A stretch of DNA of 11,458 nt from Nitrospirota bacterium (GTDB taxonomy: Bacteria > Nitrospirota > Thermodesulfovibrionia > Thermodesulfovibrionales > Magnetobacteriaceae). Numbering within the stretch: the first letter of the stretch is position 1; each line of letters opens with the position of its first letter. Under the pieces are notes generated by a model that was given only the letters and a program-made list of their open reading frames with translations, searched no databases and was not told the DNA's origin. Position numbers and translations under genes: made by a program. Where the stretch lies: contig JADFXO010000096.1 in assembly GCA_015233485.1 (NCBI GenBank), positions 1 to 11,458 of the forward strand. Reading direction: 5' to 3'. Of this stretch, positions 6,701 to 11,458 are shown piece by piece.

Positions 6701-6728
6701 GCGCCGCTCAACCGCCATGACGCGGCGC
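6701..6728 (-). promoter_or_regulatory. GC-rich stem-loop in the flavodiiron operon leader
   Basis: GCGCCGC (6701-6707) and GCGGCGC (6722-6728) form a perfect 7-bp stem with a 14-base loop, about 50-80 bases upstream of the flavodiiron start. It lies within the expected 5' leader. It could affect mRNA stability or be an operator. A smaller inverted repeat, GTTAA/TTAAC, sits at 6685-6698. Confidence 0.4.
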
Positions 6729-6803
6729 ACTATCAACTCATTGGCAACTCATTGCGCGCCCCCCGACTAACGCTAACGTCAGAGGCTGACTTGACGCCGT
6801 CTA

Positions 6804-6832
6804 ATTATTACACGAATGAAACCTTGAAACAA
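6804..6832 (-). promoter_or_regulatory. Probable sigma70-type promoter of the oxygen-defence operon
   Basis: On the minus strand TTGTTT (6832-6827) is followed after 16 bases by TAATAAT (6810-6804). Hexamers and spacing are close to consensus. It would give a leader of roughly 150 bases before the flavodiiron gene. It is the best promoter-like match in the gap between the small-gene block and the operon. Confidence 0.5.
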
Positions 6833-6853
6833 TCGGTAGAAGGCTGGTTTCCA

Positions 6854-6905
6854 CATAGGATTATTTTAGAACATATATAGGGAAATTACCTATATATTAC
6901 CTATG
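6854..6905. promoter_or_regulatory. Nested inverted repeats with four ATAGG/CCTAT half-sites (candidate operator)
   Basis: ATATATAGG (6873-6881) and CCTATATAT (6889-6897) form a perfect 9-bp inverted repeat around 7 bases. An outer pair, CATAGG (6854-6859) and CCTATG (6900-6905), encloses it. It lies just upstream of the -35 hexamer of the likely operon promoter, where an activator or repressor could bind. I cannot match it to a known regulator box. A further CCTATAGG palindrome lies at 6964-6971. Confidence 0.5.
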
Positions 6906-6915
6906 AGGCTGACTC

Positions 6916-6959
6916 AGGGAATAAGCTGGATTGCCGCAAAGGCGGCAATCCCAGTCCCT
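6916..6959. terminator. Strong hairpin between the small-gene block and the operon (no T-run)
   Basis: GGATTGCCGC (6928-6937) and GCGGCAATCC (6942-6951) form a perfect 10-bp stem with a 4-base loop. It extends with CTGG/CCAG across one bulged C, and then AGGGA (6916-6920) with TCCCT (6955-6959). It lies about 40-80 bases after the stop of the zinc-ribbon gene, where a terminator would be expected. No T-tract follows on either strand, so it may be an mRNA-processing or stability hairpin, or a dispersed palindromic repeat. Confidence 0.5.
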
Positions 6960-7000
6960 TTAACCTATAGGCAACAGTACCTGGAAATCCACGCACTTCC

Positions 7001-7171
7001 TTAGATTGCATTTTTTTGTACCACACATGTATTACAGTCCTTACAGCGTACCTCGTCCTCGTCGCTCCATATCTCAAGGACAGCGCCACACGACGGACAC
7101 TCTACCGTGTTGGGGACGGCGGCGGAATTGACTGCGCAGTGTGGTTTTTCCTTAAACTGTGACCCGCTCAT
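7001..7171 (-). CDS. Small zinc-ribbon-like protein, 56 residues
   Basis: Translation from the ATG at 7171 gives 56 residues with VECPSCGAVLEIW (Cys25, Cys28) and VRCKDCNTCV (Cys43, 46, 49), plus Cys12. Two CxxC pairs about 15 residues apart suggest a zinc ribbon or rubredoxin-like metal site. The acidic WSDEDE stretch lies between them. GGAGGAAGG precedes the start, and the gene overlaps the 3' end of the upstream 150-residue gene by 20 bases, so the pair is probably coupled. Function is unknown; metal or redox protein is the most I can say. Confidence 0.75.
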   Translation of the reverse strand: MSGSQFKEKPHCAVNSAAVPNTVECPSCGAVLEIWSDEDEVRCKDCNTCVVQKNAI

Positions 7172-7604
7172 GCGCCTTCCTCCATCCCTGGTTTTTCAAC
7201 CGCTCCATGCGCGTATTTGCCCATGCCTTGATTTCCTGCAAATACTGCTTTGGATTGACCTTGGCAATTGATACGATTTCCTCTTTCTCACGAAGGCTGT
7301 CCACATGGTCGTTTGGATAGATGCCGCGCCATGAGCAGTAATCCTCGTCGAATATTACCTCGGGCGAGAGATTTCTCAAGTGCTCGGCGGGCAAATTCTT
7401 CGCCATCAGGCGCGCGATGTCCATTTCATATTCCATAATCCACCCGTTGTCGGCAACCATCGTATCGGGATTGAACGCAACACCTTTACTGCACACGGGG
7501 CAGTAGAGCGCCATCAATGTCTCAGGCGGCAATATCTCACATCTGAAAGTGATACTGACTTCCTGCGCCCCGCAGTTGCACTTAAATGTATGATCCATAC
7601 ACAT
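7152..7604 (-). CDS. Cysteine-rich protein of unknown function, 150 residues
   Basis: I do not recognise the family. The N-terminus has CxC (KCNCGAQ, Cys9 and Cys11), then Cys22 and a CPVCSKGVAFNPDT segment (Cys35, Cys38), which could form a zinc or iron site as in zinc ribbons. The C-terminal two thirds is charged and probably helical, with WRGIYPNDHVDSL and a basic end (WANTRMERLKNQGWRK). No signal peptide or membrane segment. The ATG at 7604 follows GGAGGG by eight bases. It lies 38 bases after the RCKP gene and overlaps the zinc-ribbon gene, so the three are likely one transcript of small metal-binding proteins. Confidence 0.75.
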   Translation of the reverse strand: MCMDHTFKCNCGAQEVSITFRCEILPPETLMALYCPVCSKGVAFNPDTMVADNGWIMEYEMDIARLMAKNLPAEHLRNLSPEVIFDEDYCSWRGIYPNDHVDSLREKEEIVSIAKVNPKQYLQEIKAWANTRMERLKNQGWRKAHERVTV

Positions 7605-7642
7605 AATCGTTACCCTCCTCAGTATTATGGGATGTTATTCAA

Positions 7643-7753
7643 TCACTCATCTTTCTTCATAGTACCTTTTTCGCCGCACTTGGGACACTTCTGAGGCTTA
7701 CACCTGCCCTCTTTTACTGTGCCGCATTTCTCACACTTAAAGACTGCCACCAC
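7643..7753 (-). CDS. RCKP-type rubredoxin-like protein, 36 residues
   Basis: Translation from a GTG at 7753 gives 36 residues: FKCEKCGTVKEGRCKPQKCPKC spans both CxxC pairs (Cys7, 10 and Cys23, 26) with the diagnostic R-C-K-P between them. These small proteins are annotated in anaerobes as rubredoxin-like and are predicted to bind one iron or zinc. GGAGG lies six bases before the first GTG; a second GTG follows at once, so the start may be one codon later. The gene opens a three-gene run with the Cys-rich protein and the zinc ribbon, next to the oxygen-defence operon. Its partner is unknown. Confidence 0.85.
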   Translation of the reverse strand: MVAVFKCEKCGTVKEGRCKPQKCPKCGEKGTMKKDE

Positions 7754-7765
7754 CCAACACCTCCT

Positions 7766-7785
7766 TATTCCCCCGTATTCCCCCG
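7766..7785. repeat. Two tandem copies of TATTCCCCCG
   Basis: A perfect 10-bp direct duplication just upstream of the RCKP gene's ribosome site. It may reflect slippage or a binding site; nothing else supports a role. Confidence 0.6.
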
Positions 7786-7850
7786 TGTTTTCTACAACTG
7801 GTACGCTGCCGGCGACGTGCCTTGCATTCAGGCCCCGTTAAAGACTTGCC

Positions 7851-7880
7851 GTATAATCAGGTTTTTTAGTAATCCTGTAA
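7851..7880 (-). promoter_or_regulatory. Possible promoter for the RCKP gene block
   Basis: On the minus strand TTACAG (7880-7875) and TTATAC (7856-7851) are separated by 18 bases, about 100 bases before the RCKP start. Match to sigma70 consensus is moderate. The rest of 7754-7982 shows no gene that I can support. Confidence 0.3.
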
Positions 7881-7982
7881 GTTAGTTGCTGAAGTTTATT
7901 TTAGCAGTAAACAAAGGCCGGCGTCAAGGGCAGGGCAAACGAGAAAAAAATTGCCTATGCCTTCAGTTCCGATGATGCCGGG

Positions 7983-8150
7983 TCAAAGGATACTGCCGCA
8001 TAAAATAATCCTCCGTATATCCTTTTTTTTGCCCTTACCGGTTAAAAGAAGGTATTTTATGTCGTTTATGTCCTTGTCCTTTGGTGGAAATGGCTCCTTG
8101 TCATCGGGTCCCTCGTCCAAATCTTCTCCGTACTGCTCGTCCCGGCACAT
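7983..8150 (-). CDS. Small acidic-basic protein of unknown function, 55 residues
   Basis: The ATG at 8150 follows GGAGG by seven bases and opens 55 codons ending in TGA at 7983. The product has an acidic, proline-rich N-terminal half (MCRDEQYGEDLDEGPDDKEP then FPPKDKD) and a hydrophobic-basic C-terminal half (INDIKYLLLTGKGKKKDIRR, ending IILCGSIL). I recognise no family. Cysteines lie at both ends (Cys2, Cys51). The good ribosome site, a plausible promoter upstream and its position next to a run of other small Cys proteins support it being real. It is 230 bases upstream of the RCKP gene and may be separately transcribed. Confidence 0.55.
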   Translation of the reverse strand: MCRDEQYGEDLDEGPDDKEPFPPKDKDINDIKYLLLTGKGKKKDIRRIILCGSIL

Positions 8151-8219
8151 ACTAAGTCCTCCATTGTCGGTAGTAATCGTTGCGGTAAAGCAGGCGGTCT
8201 CTCCGGTACGCCCGTTTCT

Positions 8220-8249
8220 ATTTTACCATATCACTAATGTCAACAAAAA
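8220..8249 (-). promoter_or_regulatory. Possible promoter of the 55-residue gene
   Basis: Minus-strand TTTTTG (8249-8244) and TAAAAT (8225-8220) are 18 bases apart, about 70 bases before the ATG. TTGTTG at 8246-8241 with a 15-base spacer is the alternative. An imperfect inverted repeat (ATGTCAAC at 8237-8244 with GTT-GACAT at 8255-8264) overlaps it. Confidence 0.3.
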
Positions 8250-8276
8250 GGTTGGTTGGGACATAGTTTACCCCGG

Positions 8277-8292
8277 CTGCAACTTGGTATAA
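8277..8292. repeat. 16-bp repeat CTGCAACTTGGTATAA, copy 2
   Basis: Identical to 587-602 on the same strand. Here it includes TGGTATAAA, which could act as an extended -10 element (TG at 8285-8286, TATAAA at 8288-8293) for argH about 65 bases downstream. No good -35 hexamer is visible at the right distance. Confidence 0.6.
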
Positions 8293-8310
8293 ATAAACAC
8301 CGCCTTCGTT

Positions 8311-8343
8311 AATTTTACGGTTGACCAATCAACGGGTAAAATT
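8311..8343 (+). promoter_or_regulatory. Long inverted repeat just upstream of argH
   Basis: AATTTTAC (8311-8318) pairs with GTAAAATT (8336-8343), and GTTGA (8320-8324) pairs with TCAAC (8329-8333), giving 13 base pairs around a CCAA loop with one small internal mismatch. It ends 14 bases before the argH ATG, where a ribosome site would normally lie, and no purine-rich Shine-Dalgarno is visible. It may be an operator for argH or an RNA hairpin affecting translation. It does not resemble the usual ARG box. Confidence 0.5.
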
Positions 8344-8357
8344 TTATCCTTAACAGT

Positions 8358-9770
8358 ATGAAAAAAGACAGCATAAAAAAACCGTGGTCGGGCAGATTCA
8401 AAGAAAAAACGGCAAAGAGCGTGGAGGAGTTTACCGAGTCCATTTCGTTCGATCATGAGTTGTTCTCTTATGACATCATGGGCTCTGTAGCACACACTGA
8501 GATGCTTCATGAACAAAGCATTATAACAGAAAACGAAGCCTTTGAAATCGCTGCCGGACTTAAAGAAATTCTGCTCGAACTCGATTCCCGTGACTCCAAA
8601 AATTTCGAATTCGACAAGGCCATTGAAGACATCCACATGTATATAGAGGCCGAACTTATTAAAAAATATCCCGACGCGGGGAAAAAACTTCACACCGCGC
8701 GTTCAAGAAACGACCAGGTAGCACTAGACCTCAGACTCTATCTCATGGACGTAATCGAATTCGGCGTCATACCACGTATAATAACATTTCAAAAAACCCT
8801 CATAGAAATTGCAAAAACCAACATTGATACGATAATGCCCGGATACACACACATGCAAAGGGCACAGCCTGTTACGCTTGCCCACCATCTCCTTGCGTAT
8901 GTGGAAATGTTTGAAAGAGATAAGGAAAGGTATAAAGACGCCCTTAAAAGAATAGACACGCTTCCCCTTGGGGCATGTGCCCTCGCTGGCACGACATTGA
9001 ATATTAATAGGAATACCGCGGCAAAACGGCTTGATTTTTCGCGCATCTCAGGCAACAGCATTGATGCCGTCTCAGACAGGGACTTTGTTATTGAGTTCAT
9101 ATCAAATTCGTCGATTCTGATGATGCACATGAGCAGAATGGCAGAGGAATTGGTTTTATGGAGTACGAAGGAATTCTCTTTTATAGAAATTGATGATGCC
9201 TATACCACGGGTTCATCCATCATGCCGCAAAAGAAAAACCCCGATGTGGCAGAGCTCATCAGAGGTAAAACCGGCAGGGTTTATGGGGCGTTGGTCTCCA
9301 TACTTACTACGATGAAGGCCCTTCCGCTGGCTTACAATAGGGATATGCAGGAGGACAAGGAGCCACTTTTTGACGTTGTCAAAACAATAATTAAAGTTCT
9401 AAACATAATAAATGAGATGTTTCCTCACATTAGATTCAATAATGAACGTCTAAGAAAGACGGCCGCTGAGGGGTTTTCTCTGGCCACCGATTTGGCCGAA
9501 TATCTCGTCACAAAAAAAATGCCGTTCAGAGAAGCACACGAAATCACAGGTAACATCGTCAAATATTGTATTGGTAAGTCTATGGATCTCCACGAACTAA
9601 CCATAGAAGAATTTAAAAAATTCTCAGATTTGATTGATAATGATATATACTCACGCCTGACCGTTGAGGCATCGGTGAAGGGCAGAAAATCATTTGGCGG
9701 TACTGGTGAGGTAGAAGAACAAATAGAAAGGCTTCGTGAGAAACTCGATAAGAACTGGACAGAGGAATGA
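8358..9770 (+). CDS. argH: Argininosuccinate lyase
   Basis: A 470-residue cytosolic enzyme of the fumarase/aspartase superfamily that splits argininosuccinate into arginine and fumarate, the last step of arginine synthesis. The family signature GSSIMPQKKNP is at 285-295 (Ser286 catalytic loop), HTARSRNDQ at 112-120 and PGYTHMQRAQP with His165. The N-terminal KPWSGRF is typical, and length is normal. The ATG at 8358 has no clear ribosome site; a hairpin occupies the leader. No other arg gene is in the window. It begins a plus-strand run divergent from the minus-strand genes, and the lipoprotein gene starts seven bases after its stop. Confidence 0.97.
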   Translation: MKKDSIKKPWSGRFKEKTAKSVEEFTESISFDHELFSYDIMGSVAHTEMLHEQSIITENEAFEIAAGLKEILLELDSRDSKNFEFDKAIEDIHMYIEAELIKKYPDAGKKLHTARSRNDQVALDLRLYLMDVIEFGVIPRIITFQKTLIEIAKTNIDTIMPGYTHMQRAQPVTLAHHLLAYVEMFERDKERYKDALKRIDTLPLGACALAGTTLNINRNTAAKRLDFSRISGNSIDAVSDRDFVIEFISNSSILMMHMSRMAEELVLWSTKEFSFIEIDDAYTTGSSIMPQKKNPDVAELIRGKTGRVYGALVSILTTMKALPLAYNRDMQEDKEPLFDVVKTIIKVLNIINEMFPHIRFNNERLRKTAAEGFSLATDLAEYLVTKKMPFREAHEITGNIVKYCIGKSMDLHELTIEEFKKFSDLIDNDIYSRLTVEASVKGRKSFGGTGEVEEQIERLREKLDKNWTEE

Positions 9771-9777
9771 AAAAGGA

Positions 9778-9966
9778 ATGAAAAGAATAATCGCAATTAT
9801 TATCGCGGCGCTGTTATCGTCGTTCGTATTAATATCATGCGGGCATAAAGGGCCGCCTACGCTTAAAGAGACCAGTGGTACTGAAAAGAAGGAAGCGCCA
9901 CCGCAAAAACCGCAGGGGGAGTTAAGCCCATACGAAGAAGACACCAGCCGTATGAAACCCCAATGA
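9778..9966 (+). CDS. lptM: LptM-like small outer-membrane lipoprotein
   Basis: A 62-residue lipoprotein precursor. A basic start (MKR) and a hydrophobic stretch lead to the lipobox LISC with Cys21 as the lipidated residue; the mature protein begins CGHKGPPTL, like the CGxKGPLxxP start of LptM/YifL, a helper of the LPS transporter LptD. The rest is charged and proline-rich and probably disordered. Genes of this type often sit beside argH, lysA or dapF, which fits here. The ATG at 9778 is chosen because it starts the signal peptide; the frame extends upstream to 9736 inside argH without support. The role is by family resemblance over a short motif, so the gene name is tentative. Confidence 0.75.
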   Translation: MKRIIAIIIAALLSSFVLISCGHKGPPTLKETSGTEKKEAPPQKPQGELSPYEEDTSRMKPQ

Positions 9967-9998
9967 CGCGGGGGGAGAAATAGGGGGAGATAAACAAT

Positions 9999-10613
9999 AT
10001 GAATGAGACAATCTTAAAGATAGTAAGAGAGAGTATTGCCGTAAAGGAGAAGTTTTTTAACGAAAACTCCGACAAAGTCGCCGAGGCCGCTAAAATCATA
10101 GCCGACGCCTTCAGCAAGGGTAAGAAACTCCTGCTGTTCGGAAACGGCGGCTCGTCAAGCGACGCCTCTCATATAGCGGCCGAATTCATAAATAGATTTA
10201 AACGTGAACGCCCCGGCCTTCCCGCTATCGCCCTCAACACAGATATGGCCGTCCTGACCTCGATTGCCAACGACTACGACTTTTCTGACATATTCGCCCG
10301 TCAACTAAAGAGCATCGCCGACACGGGGGATGTTATCATCGCCATAAGCACAAGCGGCGGCTCAAAAAACGTAATGAAGGCTGTTGACGCGGCAAAGAAA
10401 AAGAAACTCACGGTGATTGCCTTCACGGGGGCTAAGGGGATAAAATTCGCGGAGAAATCCACTATCGCATTTGTTGTGCCATCAGAGGACGCGGCGCGCA
10501 TTCAGGAGACTCATATCACTATTGGGCATGTGATATGTGAGCTTGTGGAGACAATACTGTTTGAGTTTCCCGCCAAGAAGACAAGACACGCCGTAACCCC
10601 GGCGAAATCATAA
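9999..10613 (+). CDS. gmhA: Sedoheptulose 7-phosphate isomerase (phosphoheptose isomerase)
   Basis: A 204-residue SIS-domain enzyme that converts sedoheptulose 7-phosphate to D-glycero-D-manno-heptose 7-phosphate, the first step in ADP-heptose synthesis for the LPS core. The sugar-phosphate loop is LLLFGNGGSSSDASHIAAEF, with His58 and Glu62. The C-terminal RIQETHITIGH carries Gln169, Glu170, His172 and His177; these match the metal and catalytic residues of the E. coli enzyme with a constant offset of three. A second loop, ISTSGGSKN, is at 116-124. GGGGGAGA precedes the ATG by eight bases. It follows the lipoprotein by 32 bases, and the pairing with LPS-linked functions is sensible. Confidence 0.95.
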   Translation: MNETILKIVRESIAVKEKFFNENSDKVAEAAKIIADAFSKGKKLLLFGNGGSSSDASHIAAEFINRFKRERPGLPAIALNTDMAVLTSIANDYDFSDIFARQLKSIADTGDVIIAISTSGGSKNVMKAVDAAKKKKLTVIAFTGAKGIKFAEKSTIAFVVPSEDAARIQETHITIGHVICELVETILFEFPAKKTRHAVTPAKS

Positions 10614-10623
10614 TAACACAGGC

Positions 10624-11121
10624 ATGTCCATTAAGACGGCAATTGGCATTGACCCGGGCAGTATCGTCTGCGGCTATGGGGTGCTTAAAAAAGAGGGCAA
10701 ATCTATTGTCTATGTGGCCTCAGGCGAGATAGCCGTCTCTAAGGGGCAGCCGCTTGCTGAGCGGCTAAGGCGTGTATACGAGGGACTGATAAAGGCGATA
10801 GACGCATATAGCCCTGATGAGGCCGTGGTTGAGAAGATATTCTTTGCAAGCAACATTAAGGCTGCCCTAAGCCTCGGGCACGCGCGTGGAGTAGCACTGC
10901 TGTCGGCATCGGTTTCCGGCATCCCCGTGTTTGAATACAGCCCTCTTGAGGTGAAAAAGGCGTTAACGGGCTACGGCAGGGCGGAGAAATCGCAGGTCAT
11001 GGCCATGATAAAGGCAATTTTAAATATTGACATTGCGCTGTCGCCGGACAGCTCGGACGCCCTTGCCCTTGCGCTTACGCACCTTAACATGACGGAACTA
11101 TATGGCAGCGCGAAGCCTTAA
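10624..11121 (+). CDS. ruvC: Holliday junction resolvase RuvC
   Basis: A 165-residue endonuclease that cuts Holliday junctions with RuvAB during recombination and repair. The four acidic active-site residues are Asp10 (AIGIDPGS), Glu70 (AVVEKIFFASN), Asp142 and Asp145 (SPDSSDALALALTH). VKKALTGYGRAEKSQV is the typical DNA-binding segment. It lies 10 bases after gmhA. The usual partners ruvA and ruvB are not in the window; the next gene instead starts 20 bases inside its 3' end. The ATG has little recognisable ribosome site (ACACAGGC), which suggests coupling to gmhA. Confidence 0.96.
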   Translation: MSIKTAIGIDPGSIVCGYGVLKKEGKSIVYVASGEIAVSKGQPLAERLRRVYEGLIKAIDAYSPDEAVVEKIFFASNIKAALSLGHARGVALLSASVSGIPVFEYSPLEVKKALTGYGRAEKSQVMAMIKAILNIDIALSPDSSDALALALTHLNMTELYGSAKP

Positions 11122-11458
11122 AATCCTCCTTGACGGGTTTTATTCCACATTCGATTTCAACGAAAGGGTTAATAATGACCCTATCGAATTCCCGCGCCGA
11201 TGCACCTACCGGCCTGACATAGAGGCGGCCGGCCTCATAGCGGCCTGCCTTGCCTACGGTAAAGTAGAACTGTTTAAGCCGGTAATAGGGAAAATCCTCT
11301 CTATGATGGGGTCAAGTCCGGCGGATTTCTTGCGGGACTTTGACATAAAACGTCAAGCATGGCTTTTTTCGGGGATTTCGTACAGGTTTAATAAAAACGA
11401 GGACATAATTGCCTTTATTTACATCCTGCACAGGGCGATAATCACATACGGCTCAATA
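11102..11458 (+). CDS. TIGR02757 (DUF2400) family protein, N-terminal part, cut by window end
   Basis: The frame opens with MAARSLKILLDGFYSTFD and stays open to the last base (119 codons). The segment NDPIEFPRRCTYRPDIEAAG followed by LIAACLAYGK matches the N-terminal pattern of TIGR02757/DUF2400 proteins, which are usually about 250 residues and of unknown function; they occur in many anaerobes and Bacteroidetes. MMGSSPADFLRDFD is also typical. The start overlaps ruvC by 20 bases and is likely coupled to it; a ribosome site AGGA is not clear. No function is claimed. Confidence 0.8.
   Translation, partial: MAARSLKILLDGFYSTFDFNERVNNDPIEFPRRCTYRPDIEAAGLIAACLAYGKVELFKPVIGKILSMMGSSPADFLRDFDIKRQAWLFSGISYRFNKNEDIIAFIYILHRAIITYGSI

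Larger units (their letters stand above)
6649..7000. other. 352-base non-coding region: leader, promoter and inverted repeats
   Basis: I see no gene here on either strand; the open frame at 6901-7089 on the minus strand lies partly over a hairpin and the zinc-ribbon gene and has no supporting features. The region holds a leader of about 150 bases before the flavodiiron gene with a GC-rich stem, a sigma70-like promoter, a cluster of ATAGG/CCTAT repeats and a strong hairpin next to the upstream gene block. Each is listed separately. Confidence 0.7.

Noticed and set aside
6854..6905. PerR/Fur, FNR or IscR box
   Set aside because: The half-sites ATAGG/CCTAT do not match the consensus of these regulators as I know them, so no regulator is named.
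6901..7089. 62-codon minus-strand frame
   Set aside because: Overlaps the zinc-ribbon gene in another frame and runs through the hairpin; no ribosome site or family match.
7951..8292. 113-codon plus-strand frame
   Set aside because: Covers the minus-strand 55-residue gene, promoter-like sequence and the repeat; product is low-complexity with no family features. The minus-strand gene has the better ribosome site, though neither is proven.
8268..8693. 141-codon minus-strand frame
   Set aside because: Antisense to the start of argH; an AT-rich shadow frame.
1..11458. CRISPR array, tRNA or rRNA genes
   Set aside because: No regularly spaced repeat series, cloverleaf-like sequence or rRNA signature was seen.

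Overview
The window reads as a chromosome segment from an anaerobic or microaerophilic diderm (Gram-negative) bacterium. It carries superoxide reductase, a flavodiiron protein and rubredoxin-type proteins for dealing with oxygen. It also has a heptose-synthesis gene (gmhA) and an LptM-like lipoprotein, which point to an LPS-bearing outer membrane. The overall flavour fits groups such as Nitrospirota or sulfate-reducer-like lineages, but that is a guess from gene content, not a phylogenetic result.

Layout. (1) Positions 1-652 hold a broken IS256-family transposase with one IS end, a short hairpin repeat and one copy of a 16-bp repeat. (2) Positions 653-6648, all on the minus strand, form a tight ten-gene run. 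In transcription order it is: flavodiiron protein, short rubredoxin, superoxide reductase (catalytic domain only), 2-Cys peroxiredoxin, a 40-residue stand-alone desulforedoxin, an iron-sulfur flavoprotein, a glutaredoxin-like protein, a cysteine-less carboxymuconolactone-decarboxylase-like protein, a radical SAM/SPASM protein and a FabF-like ketoacyl synthase. (3) Positions 6649-7000 are non-coding, with a likely promoter, nested inverted repeats and a perfect hairpin. (4) Positions 7001-8150, minus strand, hold four small genes: a 55-residue unknown protein, an RCKP-type rubredoxin-like protein, a 150-residue Cys-rich unknown protein and a 56-residue zinc-ribbon-like protein. (5) Positions 8151-8357 are the divergent intergenic region. 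(6) Positions 8358-11458, plus strand, hold argH, an LptM-like lipoprotein, gmhA, ruvC and the start of a TIGR02757/DUF2400 gene cut by the window end.

How it works together. The minus-strand run looks like an oxygen-defence operon that works by reduction rather than dismutation. The flavodiiron protein would reduce O2 to water with rubredoxin as electron donor, superoxide reductase would turn superoxide into peroxide, and peroxiredoxin would remove the peroxide. The desulforedoxin, flavoprotein and glutaredoxin-like protein could supply electrons. The most notable point is that the two halves of a classical desulfoferrodoxin appear as separate proteins in one operon. The radical SAM and ketoacyl synthase genes at the distal end overlap by ATGA and are not explained by oxygen defence. 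The radical SAM gene also has no ATG, GTG or TTG start in its frame.

The plus-strand block is a housekeeping run of compact, partly overlapping genes. Many small genes here (rubredoxin, desulforedoxin, RCKP protein, zinc ribbon, 55-residue protein) were found by translating the minus strand by hand.
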